DNA of 64,000 bases from Planctomycetota bacterium. GTDB lineage: Bacteria; Planctomycetota; UBA1135; UBA2386. The stretch lies in contig JACKIC010000005.1 of assembly GCA_020638655.1 (NCBI GenBank), positions 248,001 to 312,000 on the forward strand, written 5' to 3'. Under the pieces are notes generated by a model, which was given only the letters and a program-made list of their open reading frames with translations, made no database searches and was not told the origin of the DNA. This document shows positions 16,412-25,560 of the stretch, in pieces. The stretch's first letter is position 1. Each line of letters opens with the position of its first letter. A program made the position numbers and the translations under genes.

Positions 16412-17497
16412 ATGAACCACGACGAGAACAAGCAGCGCGTGCTGACCGCCGCCAACCTCGCGGCGCTCGGCGTCGCCGAGCACGAGTGGGACGTGTTCGC
16501 GCAGCTGCGTTCGATCAAGGAGCTCAAGACCAAGGACAACCGCCCGTTCCTGGTGCTCGAGCTCGCCGACGTGCACGCCGTCGTCGAGGGCAAGATCTGG
16601 GACGACTGCGAGGAGGCGATGGCCAACGCCAAGGCCGCGCCGGCGCTCGCCGCGGTCAAGCTGCGCGGCAAGATGAGCGACTGGAACGGCCGCCTGCAGT
16701 TCGTGGTCAAGCGGCTCAAGGTCGTGACCGAGGACGACGCGCCCGCGGGCTTCGACCCCGACCAGCTCGTCGACCCGGCGCTTCGTCCCGTCGAGGACCT
16801 GGTCTGCCGCACGCTCGTGTTCGACATCGAGACGGTGCCCGCGTTCGACCGGCGCGAGCTGCCGGCGACCGTCAGCGAGGCGCTGAGCGGCTACGCGACG
16901 CGCAAGGACATGGAGCCCGGCGCGGTGATGGGGCTGTCGCCGTTCTTCGGCAAGGTGGTGTCGCTCGCGGTCGGTGAAGGCGACAGCGAGGGCGACGTCG
17001 ACGACGTCACCGTGCTCGCGGTGCCGCCCGAGGGCCACGACCTCGGCGAGGTGCCGCCGTGGCTGCGGCTGATGAGCGAGGCCGACCTGCTGCGCGCCTT
17101 CTGGGCGCTCGCCAGCCGCGCCGAGACCGTGGTGTCGTTCAACGGCCGCGGTTTCGACGTGCCGTTCGTGGTCACGCGCAGCCTGATCCACGGCATCCCC
17201 GCGCGCGTCGACCTGGTGTCGCAGAAGTGGTCGCTGCGACCGCACCTGGACCTGTTCGAGGTGGTCGGCAACCGCGGCGGCGGGCCGAGCAAGCTCGACG
17301 TGGTCTGCTGGGCGCTCGGCATCGAGAGCCCCAAAGGCACCATGGACGGCTCGATGGTCGCGCCCGCCTACGAGCGCGGCGAGATCGTCAAGATCGCCAC
17401 CTACAACGCCCACGACGTGCGCGCCACCAGCGCCGTCTACCGCAAGGTGCGCGACCTGGTGCTGCGCTACCGCGCCGACTGGACCGCCAAGAAGTGA
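16412..17497 (+). CDS. OB-fold plus 3'-5' exonuclease (DNA polymerase B exo-like) fusion protein
   Basis: This 361-residue protein joins two domains. Residues 15-105 look like an OB-fold nucleic-acid-binding domain of the YhaM type (KELKTKDNRPFLVLELADV, then GKIWDD and AVKLRGKMSDWNGRLQFVV). From about 130 a DnaQ-like exonuclease of the PolB_exo2 type shows LVFDIETVP (Exo I), VVSFNGRGFDVPFVV (Exo II) and YNAHDVRATSAVY (Exo III), with acidic residues in place. It probably trims DNA or RNA 3' ends. A GTG at 16391 overlapping the previous stop is a possible start, but the ATG at 16412 has AGGA just upstream. Confidence 0.85.
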   Translation: MNHDENKQRVLTAANLAALGVAEHEWDVFAQLRSIKELKTKDNRPFLVLELADVHAVVEGKIWDDCEEAMANAKAAPALAAVKLRGKMSDWNGRLQFVVKRLKVVTEDDAPAGFDPDQLVDPALRPVEDLVCRTLVFDIETVPAFDRRELPATVSEALSGYATRKDMEPGAVMGLSPFFGKVVSLAVGEGDSEGDVDDVTVLAVPPEGHDLGEVPPWLRLMSEADLLRAFWALASRAETVVSFNGRGFDVPFVVTRSLIHGIPARVDLVSQKWSLRPHLDLFEVVGNRGGGPSKLDVVCWALGIESPKGTMDGSMVAPAYERGEIVKIATYNAHDVRATSAVYRKVRDLVLRYRADWTAKK

Positions 17498-17519
17498 GCC
17501 GCGGGAACGCCGCCGTGGC

Positions 17520-18650
17520 ATGATCCCCGGCATGCTGCTCGCCGCACTCGCGTCGTTCCTCTGTTCGTACCCCCAGGACCCGCCCGCCCCGATCACCGCG
17601 GCGCTGCGCCCCGGCGACCACGCCAAGGAGCACCTCGGTTGGAGCCCCAAGGGCGCCAAGGTCGAACTGAGCATGGATCTCGGCACGCTGCACGGACGCT
17701 TCGACCTCGGGCACCCCGGCGCGCCGCAGATCGCCGTGCGGCTGACCCGCAGCGAGGGCGCGGCGCACTTCGACCGCATCTGGGTCGACACCAACCGCGA
17801 CGAGAAGGTCGACGAGCGCGAGGTACTGACCGCCGAGGTCAGCGAGCGGCGCGGCAAGTGGTGGTCGTCCGCCGACGTCACCGTGCCGGTGTCCTGGCGC
17901 GACGACGGCGGTGACGCGAAGACGCGGCCCTATCCGATCGCGCTGTGGTTCGTCGAGGACCCGCAGGAACCCGACGCGGCGCCCGCACTGCGCTGGTCGC
18001 GCCGCGGCTGGCACGAGGGCGAGGTCACGATCGACGGCAAGCCCGCGTTCGTGCTGATCACCGACATGCAGATGGACGGCCGCTTCGACCAGCGCGACGC
18101 GTGGGCGCTCGGCCGCGACAAGAAGGCGCTGCTCAGGGCTTCGGCGCGCAGCATGGAGTCGCACTTCTGGCTCGACGGCGTCGCCTACCGCATGACCGCG
18201 CTCGACCCCGACGGCGCCAGCATCACCTTCGAACGCTTCGACCCCGGCTTCACCGAAGCCGAGGAGAAGGCGCGCAACGACACGCTCGCCGTCGACCGCA
18301 AGGCCCCGCGCGCCGCCGCGCCGCTCGCGTTCGAGGCCGACTTCGAGGCGGCGATGAAGACCGCCAAGGCGCAGGGCAAGCGCGTGTTCGTCGACTTCCA
18401 GACGACCTGGTGCGGGCCGTGCCGCGCGATGGAGCAGCACGTCTACACGGCCGACGCCGTGGTCAAGGCGGCGGCCGAGACGGTCTGCATCAAGCTCGAC
18501 GGTGACGAGCAGCGCGACCTGGTCAAGCGCTACGAGGTCGCCGCCTACCCGACGATGCTGCTGCTCGACGCCGACGGCAAGGTGCTGCGGCGCCTGGTCG
18601 GCTACCAGCACGTCACGGACATGGTCAAGTTCCTGCGCGAGGACGGCTGA
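17520..18650 (+). CDS. Exported thioredoxin-fold protein
   Basis: The 376-residue protein starts with a short hydrophobic leader (MLLAALASFLCSY within the first 17 residues), followed by an acidic, strand-rich domain (about 30-255) not recognised elsewhere. The C-terminal thioredoxin domain (about 275-376) has the active site TTWCGPCRAMEQHV and the cis-Pro in AYPTMLLLD. It probably reduces or isomerises disulfides, or matures cytochromes, outside the cytoplasm; the N-domain may select the partner. The ATG at 17520 is used, and an ATG 12 bases later would give a similar leader. A small membrane protein gene follows after nine bases. Confidence 0.87.
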   Translation: MIPGMLLAALASFLCSYPQDPPAPITAALRPGDHAKEHLGWSPKGAKVELSMDLGTLHGRFDLGHPGAPQIAVRLTRSEGAAHFDRIWVDTNRDEKVDEREVLTAEVSERRGKWWSSADVTVPVSWRDDGGDAKTRPYPIALWFVEDPQEPDAAPALRWSRRGWHEGEVTIDGKPAFVLITDMQMDGRFDQRDAWALGRDKKALLRASARSMESHFWLDGVAYRMTALDPDGASITFERFDPGFTEAEEKARNDTLAVDRKAPRAAAPLAFEADFEAAMKTAKAQGKRVFVDFQTTWCGPCRAMEQHVYTADAVVKAAAETVCIKLDGDEQRDLVKRYEVAAYPTMLLLDADGKVLRRLVGYQHVTDMVKFLREDG

Positions 18651-18659
18651 GCGAGCACC

Positions 18660-19142
18660 ATGAACCGCACCGACTGGCTCTGGCTGACGATCAAGGCCGC
18701 GGGGATCTACCTGATCCTCGTCGGGATCGAACAGCTGTCCGGCCCCGCCGAGAGCAACGGGCAGCGGCTCGGCGCCCTGCTGCCGCTGGCCATCGGCCTG
18801 TTCGTGCTGTTCGCCGATCCGTCGCGCTGGCTGCAGCGCATCGTCGGCGAGGCCGGCCCAGTGCAGGCCGACCCTGCGCAAACCGCCCCCGCGACGGCAC
18901 CAACCGCCCTCACGCGCGAGGACTGGCTGTGGGTCGGCAGCAAGTTGCTCGGCGCCTACCTGATCGCCAACGGCATGCTCACCATCGGCAACATGCTGAC
19001 CATGGTGATCATGAGCGCCGGCCTGGTGGCGCTGATGCTGATCGGTAGCATCGCCTACCTGGTGTTCGGCTGCATGCTGCTGTTCGGCGACCGCCTGTGG
19101 CGGCGCGCCTGCCGCGGCGGAACCGGTCGGCCCGCGGAGTGA
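18660..19142 (+). CDS. Small integral membrane protein with internal duplication
   Basis: The 160-residue protein has about four hydrophobic helices. Its halves resemble each other: DWLWLTIKAAGIYLILVG near the start and DWLWVGSKLLGAYLIANG near residue 92. A Pro/Ala/Thr linker joins them. The function is unknown. It lies nine bases after the thioredoxin-like gene, so co-transcription is likely. It is convergent with the beta-helix gene that ends four bases downstream. Confidence 0.78.
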   Translation: MNRTDWLWLTIKAAGIYLILVGIEQLSGPAESNGQRLGALLPLAIGLFVLFADPSRWLQRIVGEAGPVQADPAQTAPATAPTALTREDWLWVGSKLLGAYLIANGMLTIGNMLTMVIMSAGLVALMLIGSIAYLVFGCMLLFGDRLWRRACRGGTGRPAE

Positions 19143-19146
19143 CGCC

Positions 19147-20295
19147 TCAGCGGATCAGGCCGCCGATCGCGGGCGACATCTGCACCGGCATCGCGAGCTC
19201 GCTCCAGCCGGCGAACCACAGCGGCAGGTCCTGCACCCACGGCGCGTTCGGGATCGGCACCGGGACGCTGGCGTGCCCCTGCGCATCGGCGATGCGCAGC
19301 GCGAACTGCAGCGAGCTGCCGACGAAGCCGAAGTCCGGGCCGGCGAGGAACGGATAGAAGCCCGACGCGTCGAGCCCGAAGCGCGCGTGCACGACCACGG
19401 GCAGCAGCGGGCGGCTCGCGAAGTCGAGCTGGAACGTGCCGCCGCGCGCGAGCGGCGTGTTCGAGGTCAGGGCCAGCACGAGGCCGTTCTGGACCGGGCC
19501 GACGGTCGCGCCGGGCTGGCCGAGGTTGTCGGTGAAGGTGCAGCGGTCGAAGACCACAGGCGCCGTCGCGGTGCTGATCAGCGCCGGCGTCGCCAGCACC
19601 GGTTGCTGGTGCACGGCGAAGGTGCAGTCCACGAACCAGGCGCGGTCGCCGCTCGCGAGGCGCACCGCGGGGCTCGCCGCGACCACGTTGTGGAAGCCCG
19701 CGGTGCCGCCCGTGATCGTCGACGAGCCGACGCGGATGCGCGCCTGGCCGGCGCTGCAGATGCCCTCGATCGCCGGGATCCACGCGCCGATGCGCCCCGC
19801 GATCGTGCTCTGCGAGACGTCGAGCGCGCTCGCGCCGAACACGTCGATGCAGCGGCCGAAGCCGACGATCTGGCTGCGCCAGATGGCGAGCTCGGCGGTG
19901 TCGAGCACGATGCCGGCCGACACCGACACGTCGACGAGAGCGACCTGTCCGGCGACCGCAGCAGCAGCGGGCCGCCGCACGGTGACCGCCGAGTCGAGGC
20001 GCAGCCCTTCGATCGTCGCATATTCGCCCGCGGGCACCTCGACGTAGATCTGCGCGCCGGGGGACACGGTGACGAGCGCACCCGGCGGCTCGGCGCGCAC
20101 CGCCACGCCCTTGTCGAGCGTGAACGTCGCGTAGCTGCCGGCTTCGACCAACACGCGATCGCCGGGCGCCGCGGCGGCGATCGCCGCCGCGATGTCGGTG
20201 AAGGGCCGCGTCGGGCCCACCAGCAACACGGCTTGCGCAAGAGCGGGCACCGGCGACAGCAGGCACACGGACCAGAACGCAGCGGCGACACGCAT
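19147..20295 (-). CDS. Secreted right-handed parallel beta-helix protein
   Basis: The protein has 382 residues with a signal peptide (VAAAFWSVCLLSPVPALAQA). A pectate-lyase-like beginning follows (LLVGPTRPFTDIAAAIAAAA, then GDRVLVEAGSYATFTLDKGV), and then irregular beta-helix rungs with repeated short strands to about residue 280. The last 90 residues form a separate beta domain ending VPVPIPNAPWVQDLPLWFAG, like the end of the paralogue at 24365-25552. The start has a good GAGGAG site five bases upstream. No catalytic residues are evident, so a surface or binding role is as likely as polysaccharide cleavage. Confidence 0.85.
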   Translation of the reverse strand: MRVAAAFWSVCLLSPVPALAQAVLLVGPTRPFTDIAAAIAAAAPGDRVLVEAGSYATFTLDKGVAVRAEPPGALVTVSPGAQIYVEVPAGEYATIEGLRLDSAVTVRRPAAAAVAGQVALVDVSVSAGIVLDTAELAIWRSQIVGFGRCIDVFGASALDVSQSTIAGRIGAWIPAIEGICSAGQARIRVGSSTITGGTAGFHNVVAASPAVRLASGDRAWFVDCTFAVHQQPVLATPALISTATAPVVFDRCTFTDNLGQPGATVGPVQNGLVLALTSNTPLARGGTFQLDFASRPLLPVVVHARFGLDASGFYPFLAGPDFGFVGSSLQFALRIADAQGHASVPVPIPNAPWVQDLPLWFAGWSELAMPVQMSPAIGGLIR

Positions 20296-20373
20296 GGGCA
20301 CTCCTCGGCTGGGAGCGCGGGATCCTATCAGCAACCGGGCGAGGTGGGGTGGCGCGACCGACACGGTGGCCCC

Positions 20374-22155
20374 ATGATCGCTTCGATGCCGCGCCATGTT
20401 CCCTCGTGGACCGCAGCCGTGCTGCCCGTCGTCGCTGCGCTGGCGCTGGCGTCGTCGCCCCTCGCCGGACAGAAGCCCCAGGGTGTTGTCGAAGGGCGCG
20501 TGCTCGGGCCACTCGGCGATCCCCTGCCCAACGTGGAGGTCGAGGCTCGGCTCGCACCGCGCGACACCGCACGGCTCGGGGCGACGCGCACGGATGGCGA
20601 AGGGGTCTTCCGGCTGGGGCGCTTGCCCACCGAGTGCCCCGTGCACGTGATCGCCCACCTGCCCGGTCACAGCAGCGCCATCGCCCTCGCCACCATCGGG
20701 CACACCGTGCGCCAGACCAACCTCACGCTGCGCCTGTGGCAGGCCAACACGGTGCGGGGCCGCGTCGTCGACGCGAACGGCAAGCCCGTCGCCGGGGCGG
20801 CGGTGATCGGCACCAAGGACCACACCGGGTACGACGGGTCGTTCCTTGCACCAGAGGCCGTCAGCGACGCCACGGGCAAGTTCGAGCTCGTCGGTGTGCC
20901 GATCGGCGACTGCGTGGTCCGCGCCTGGGCGCCGGGCTTCGAACTGCGCGAACACCTCCTGAACACCGTCGCCGACACTTCGATCGAGGTGGTCCTGGCA
21001 CCCGGCGAAGGCACGCTGCTGTCGATCTATGTCAAGGGCCTGCCGGCGGCCGAGCTGGCGTCGGTGGAGGTCCGCGTCGACGCCATGCGCAACGGCGCGG
21101 CGATCGCGCTGCCGAGCGCGATCGAGCGCGCGCACCTCGACGACAAGGGCCAACTGGTGCTCGAGGGACTGCCGCGCGCCGAATGGAACGTCCGTATGCA
21201 GGCGCCCGGCTATCGCTTCGACCCACCCACCGCCACCACCGTGAACGGCCAGTTCGTGCACGTCCTGCCGTTCAAGGCCTGCGCCGTGACCAATATCACC
21301 TTGCGCGGGTCGCTGCGCGACACCGACGGCAATGCGCTCTCAGGCCAGCGGTTGATCGCGCGCGCCAGGCCATCGCGGTCGCTCCTCGAGGCCCCTGGGT
21401 TCGACACCACCACCGACGCCGACGGACAGTTCGCGCTGCCGGCCCCGTTCGTCCGCGCCCAGGCATACGACCTGTTCCTCGCGGGCTCGAGTTGGGTGTT
21501 GAAGCAGCCGCGGCACCGCTCCGGCCCCGATCAACGGGGAATCCACTGGCTGGAGTTCGCCGACCCCGATCGGCAGCTCGAGCTGATTGCCACACCGTCG
21601 GCGTTCGTCAAGGTGCGACTCGTCGACGCGGACGGCAAGCCGGCGTCCTTCACGACCGCGCAGCTGCAACAGTACTACCCGGGCGTGATCCCACCGTGGC
21701 GCACGCTGACGCGCGTCGTCAGCGGGCGCGACGGCGCGCTGGACTTCGGCGGGCTGCCCGGAGGCCCCGAAGTGCTGCGGGTTCACGTCGCCGGCGAAGG
21801 CGGCTGCGGGGACTCGAAGGACTTCAAGCTGGGCGTCGGCGAACGAGACACGATCGAAGTGGTTCTCGATCACGCGGCGACCGTGCGCGGCCGGGTCGTC
21901 GACGCCGCCGGCAACCCGCTCGCGGGTGTACGCCTCACGCTCAGCAACTGGGACCTCGCGGCCGACCAGCAGGTCGACACCGAGGTCACCAGCGTCACCA
22001 GCGACCGCGAGGGCCGCTTCGTGTTCACCGGCGTACTACCCGGCGGCCACCGCGTGGCGACCGCGCTCTACGAGTTCGCGGGAGAGGGCAGCAGCCAACC
22101 CTTCGAGGCCGAAGCGGGCGCGAGCACCGAAGTCGAGCTACGGCTGGCGAAGTAG
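20374..22155 (+). CDS. Exported protein with repeated carboxypeptidase-regulatory-like domains
   Basis: The 593-residue protein has a signal peptide (AAVLPVVAALALASSPLAGQ). About five transthyretin-like beta-sandwich repeats follow, recognisable by GRVLGPLGDPLPNVEVEARL, RGRVVDANGKPVAGAAVIG, RGSLRDTDGNALSGQ and RGRVVDAAGNPLAGVRLTL, each with a GxF-type turn such as GKFELVGVP or GRFVFTGVLP. Such domains mediate adhesion or stabilise exported proteins. No peptidase domain is present. The ATG at 20374 is used, and another ATG 12 bases later is possible. It is divergent from the beta-helix gene with a 78-base gap. Confidence 0.87.
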   Translation: MIASMPRHVPSWTAAVLPVVAALALASSPLAGQKPQGVVEGRVLGPLGDPLPNVEVEARLAPRDTARLGATRTDGEGVFRLGRLPTECPVHVIAHLPGHSSAIALATIGHTVRQTNLTLRLWQANTVRGRVVDANGKPVAGAAVIGTKDHTGYDGSFLAPEAVSDATGKFELVGVPIGDCVVRAWAPGFELREHLLNTVADTSIEVVLAPGEGTLLSIYVKGLPAAELASVEVRVDAMRNGAAIALPSAIERAHLDDKGQLVLEGLPRAEWNVRMQAPGYRFDPPTATTVNGQFVHVLPFKACAVTNITLRGSLRDTDGNALSGQRLIARARPSRSLLEAPGFDTTTDADGQFALPAPFVRAQAYDLFLAGSSWVLKQPRHRSGPDQRGIHWLEFADPDRQLELIATPSAFVKVRLVDADGKPASFTTAQLQQYYPGVIPPWRTLTRVVSGRDGALDFGGLPGGPEVLRVHVAGEGGCGDSKDFKLGVGERDTIEVVLDHAATVRGRVVDAAGNPLAGVRLTLSNWDLAADQQVDTEVTSVTSDREGRFVFTGVLPGGHRVATALYEFAGEGSSQPFEAEAGASTEVELRLAK

Positions 22156-22163
22156 CTCTCCGG

Positions 22164-23288
22164 TCACTGCGTGCCCAGCCGCACCGCGTAGCCGAACGGC
22201 AGGACCTGGGTGGCCAGCGTCGCGTTCGCGTCGCTGCCGTTGCCGACCACGTAGGTGCCGCGGCCGAGCGGGGTCAGCGATCCCAACGTGACCGTTTGCG
22301 CGTTGCTGAACGCGACCGCGAACGAGTTCGCGCCGGGCGCGAGCGCGGCGAGTTGCTCGTGGATCACGAGGTTGGCGTAGGCCGGGTCCGCGGGCACCAC
22401 CAGCGCGTTGGCGAAGCTGCGCGAATCGAGCGCGCCGGTCGCATCGGCGAACGCCAGCGAGGTCGCGTCGACGCTGACCAGCAGGTCGCAGTTCGTGCCG
22501 GGCAGGCGGTAGGGCAGCGGCCCGAACAGGCTCTGGGTGTTGTCGAGGCCGTAGATCACGAACACCGGCGCGTTCGCGCCGAGCTCGGTGCCGGTGACGA
22601 ACTGCGCCGCGCCCGGTGCGCGCAGTCCGGCGCTGCCGATCGTCGCCGGCGCGGCAGTGGCGGTGACGCCGCAGCCCTGGCCGAACGCGACCGCCGTGCC
22701 GTCGAGCGGCCCGCCGGTCGTGGCGGCGCCGTCGAGGATCGTGTGCGCGAAGCCGAACATGAAGAAGTTGTTGTTGGTCATCGCGATGTCGGCGACGAGC
22801 CACCCGCCCGGCGGGATCGAGATCGACACCGGCGTCGTGAACACGAACTCGAGGCTGCCGTTCGGCGCGCCCCACGGGTGCGGCGAAGCCGAGCCCGGAT
22901 CGGGGAGGTAGGTGACCGGCGCGTCGAACGCCGTGGTCAGCGGCGAGCTGAGGTTGCTGGCGAAGCGCGCCTCGGGTATCGCGACCGTGGTCGTGCCGAG
23001 CTTGATCTGCAGGCGCTGGATCGCGAACGGCCCCGGCGCACCGACCTGCGGCAGCGGGCCGTCGTAGCGGAACGAGATCGACGTCGCGGTGAAGGTCGAC
23101 GAGCCGACCTCGGTGGCGTCGAAGAACATCTGCACGTGCGCGTTGGTGTACGCGAACGGATAGAGCCCGTAGTTGGGCAGCTCGGCGGACGGGTTGGCGG
23201 TCACCGGCAGCTCGAGGAAGTTCTGGGCGCAGACGGGCGCAGTGAGGGCCAGCAGGCCGAACGCGCAACGGGCGGAGAGAGTGTTCAT
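22164..23288 (-). CDS. Secreted beta-rich protein of unknown function
   Basis: The 374-residue protein has a signal peptide (ARCAFGLLALTAPVCAQN). The mature part is rich in strand, Gly, Ala, Thr and Asn, with motifs such as ISISIPPGGWLVADIAMTNN and FGQGCGVTATAAPATIGSAG. The latter resembles the GxGC segment that opens the C-terminal domain of other secreted proteins of this lineage. Only two Cys pairs are seen. No enzyme motif is recognised. It is convergent with the carboxypeptidase-regulatory-like gene, nine bases apart. Confidence 0.8.
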   Translation of the reverse strand: MNTLSARCAFGLLALTAPVCAQNFLELPVTANPSAELPNYGLYPFAYTNAHVQMFFDATEVGSSTFTATSISFRYDGPLPQVGAPGPFAIQRLQIKLGTTTVAIPEARFASNLSSPLTTAFDAPVTYLPDPGSASPHPWGAPNGSLEFVFTTPVSISIPPGGWLVADIAMTNNNFFMFGFAHTILDGAATTGGPLDGTAVAFGQGCGVTATAAPATIGSAGLRAPGAAQFVTGTELGANAPVFVIYGLDNTQSLFGPLPYRLPGTNCDLLVSVDATSLAFADATGALDSRSFANALVVPADPAYANLVIHEQLAALAPGANSFAVAFSNAQTVTLGSLTPLGRGTYVVGNGSDANATLATQVLPFGYAVRLGTQ

Positions 23289-23478
23289 GGTGTCTCTGAG
23301 AAAGCGTCGGAGGAACGTGGACCCGCGGGCCCTTCGACTTCGGACGCTAGGCACGCACAGCCGCGGCGATGTCACCGTGGCGTCATTCGCGAAGACGTTC
23401 CCGGATCTTCACGCGCAGAGTTCGCGCACGTGACGTCGAGATGACACGCGCCAGGCCGCGGCGACGCATGGTGCGCAC

Positions 23479-24231
23479 ATGATCGCTGCCGCCGACTCGC
23501 CCGCGCTCGTGCACTACCTGCCGATCGGCACCACCGCGCTGTCGGTGGCGTTCCTCGTGGTGCTGCTGCGTCGACACCGCCTCACCGCGTTGCCGCCGCA
23601 CCTGCTGTGGTGGGCGCTCGGCATCCTCGCCTACGGCGCCGGCACGGCGCTCGAGTCGGCGATCACGCTGTTCGGCAACTCGGCAGAGCTCACGCGCTGG
23701 TGGTACATCGCCGGCGCACTGCTCGGCGGTTACCCGCTCGGCACCGGCAGCGTCTACCTGCTCTGTTCGCGCCGCACCGCCAACCGGCTGACCGCGATCT
23801 CGGCGACGGTCGTGCTCGGGTTGGCGATCGCCGTGTTGTGCTCGCCGATCGACGCAAACCAGCTCGAGGCGCACCGCCCCACCGGCAGCGTGCTGGTGTG
23901 GTCGTGGGTGCGCCTGGGCACGCCGTTCGTCAACCTCTACGCCGCCGCGTTCCTGATCGGCGGCGCGGCGATGTCGGCGTTCCGGTTCTGGTTCCCCCGC
24001 GACGGCGAACCGCGCGACGGCGCGCGCGCGCTCGGCACCGCGCTGATCGCGGCGGGGGGCCTGCTGCCCGGCATCGGCGGCGGCATGGCCAAGGCCGGCA
24101 TCGTCGAAGGGCTCTACGTCGGCGAGTTCCTGGGCCTGGTGCTGATCTGGGCCGGGCACGCGACCTGCTCGCGGCGTCGCGCGCCCGACACGGGTGCTGC
24201 CGCCAGCGACGCCGTGGCGCTCGCGCGCTGA
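23479..24231 (+). CDS. Polytopic membrane protein of unknown function
   Basis: The 250-residue protein has about seven hydrophobic helices, including ALSVAFLVVLLRR, LTAISATVVLGLAIAVL and FLGLVLIWAGHAT. A conserved-looking WWALGILAYGAGTALES lies near the start and TGSVYLL in the middle, but I do not recognise the family. The short soluble loops contain several Arg. It stands alone between a divergent secreted-protein gene and a beta-helix gene 133 bases downstream. Confidence 0.8.
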   Translation: MIAAADSPALVHYLPIGTTALSVAFLVVLLRRHRLTALPPHLLWWALGILAYGAGTALESAITLFGNSAELTRWWYIAGALLGGYPLGTGSVYLLCSRRTANRLTAISATVVLGLAIAVLCSPIDANQLEAHRPTGSVLVWSWVRLGTPFVNLYAAAFLIGGAAMSAFRFWFPRDGEPRDGARALGTALIAAGGLLPGIGGGMAKAGIVEGLYVGEFLGLVLIWAGHATCSRRRAPDTGAAASDAVALAR

Positions 24232-24364
24232 CCCGCGGCAAGTCGCCGCGGCAACGTTCCCCGGCGCCGAACCGGCGGTCGCCGCGAACACGGCGCATGC
24301 TTTGCGTGATCGGGCGCGCGGTCCACGAGGGCGGCCCGCACCGCCCGAACGCCGAGGAACCACC

Positions 24365-25552
24365 GTGCATCACCTCACCACCAGCTGTCTGTTCTCCGTC
24401 GTCGCCGTCGCCCTTCCGGCGCAGGCGACGCTGCTCGTCGGCCCCGGCGGCTATCCGCAGATCCGCGACGCCATCGCCGCGGCGCGCGCCGGCGACGTGG
24501 TGTCCGTGCAGCCCGGCAGCTACGCGCAGTTCGTCGCCGACAAGGCGCTGACGATCCGCGCGCAGGTCCCGGGCACCGTGTTCGTCGACTTCGTGCCGGC
24601 GTTCGCGCCGCCCGGCTGCCCGGGCTTCCTCTGCGTCGAGGACGGCACGCTGCTGCGCGCGCCGGCGCCGGGCGCGGTGCACGTCGTCGGCCTCACGTTC
24701 CTCGACGGCGAGTTCACGCAGGGCGGCTTCACCGCCCGGCATCACGTGCGTGTGCAAGGCGGCAACGCGAGCTTCGATCAGTGCGTGTTCTGGTCGAAGG
24801 GCGCCAACGCGCTCGAGGTCTTCGGCAACGCATCGTGGGCCGTCGTGCACCTGCAGTCCTGCACCATGTCCGGCACGGGCTACGGCACCTGCGCGCTCGC
24901 GGTCTCCGGCGGCAGCGTCACGGCGATCGACTGCGCGTTCTTCGGCTCGACGCTGCCCGTGAACCCGCTGGCCGCGGGCGCCTCGCGCGGCATCGCGCTG
25001 AACTTCGCGCACTTCGTCGGCAGTCACCTGACCATCGCCGGCGGCACCCCGAGCACGGTGGCGGCGGGCGGCGCGGCGGTCGGCGCCACCACCAGCTGGC
25101 TGTCGATCAGCGATTCGGTGCTCACCGCGACGGTCTGCCCGCTCTCCTACACCGGCACCGCGCACCTCGAACGCAACCAACTCGTCGGCGGCACCGGCTG
25201 CCAGACCGCGTCGCCAGGCCCGACGCTCGGCATCTCGCGCCAGAGCCCCATGCAGCCCGGCGCGAACCTCGATCTGCGCTTCGACACGAACCCCAACGGG
25301 CTCGTCGCCGTCGCGGTCTCCCTGGGGCTCGCCACGAGCTTCCCGCCCGAGTTGTTGCAACCGTTCTGGCTCGACCCCGCGACCGCGTTCGTGTTCGGCT
25401 TCACGGTCGCCGACGCCCAAGGGCACGCCTTCGGCACCTGGCCGCTGCCCGCGAACCCGGCGCTGACCGACGTCAGCTTGTGGTTCCAGGGCGTCGGCGG
25501 CGTGACGCTACCGCTCGCCGCGAGCGCGCTCGCCGGCGGCGTGGTGCGCTGA
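24365..25552 (+). CDS. Secreted right-handed parallel beta-helix protein (paralogue)
   Basis: The 395-residue protein begins at a GTG preceded by GAGGAA. The leader SCLFSVVAVALPAQA is followed by LLVGPGGYPQIRDAIAAARA and GDVVSVQPGSYAQFVADKAL, matching the start of the gene at 19147-20295. Beta-helix rungs with four cysteines follow. The C-terminal domain ends FTVADAQGHAFGTWPLPAN, shared with the paralogue (ADAQGHA). It is probably a secreted or surface protein; no catalytic residues are recognised. The two paralogues lie on opposite strands 4 kb apart and differ in the helix but not in the ends. Confidence 0.85.
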   Translation: MHHLTTSCLFSVVAVALPAQATLLVGPGGYPQIRDAIAAARAGDVVSVQPGSYAQFVADKALTIRAQVPGTVFVDFVPAFAPPGCPGFLCVEDGTLLRAPAPGAVHVVGLTFLDGEFTQGGFTARHHVRVQGGNASFDQCVFWSKGANALEVFGNASWAVVHLQSCTMSGTGYGTCALAVSGGSVTAIDCAFFGSTLPVNPLAAGASRGIALNFAHFVGSHLTIAGGTPSTVAAGGAAVGATTSWLSISDSVLTATVCPLSYTGTAHLERNQLVGGTGCQTASPGPTLGISRQSPMQPGANLDLRFDTNPNGLVAVAVSLGLATSFPPELLQPFWLDPATAFVFGFTVADAQGHAFGTWPLPANPALTDVSLWFQGVGGVTLPLAASALAGGVVR

Positions 25553-25560
25553 ATCCCGCC

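Noticed and set aside
20349..23444. A 1031-codon open frame on the plus strand
   Set aside because: The protein is dominated by Arg, Ala, Pro and Gly and crosses two real genes; it is an out-of-frame shadow.
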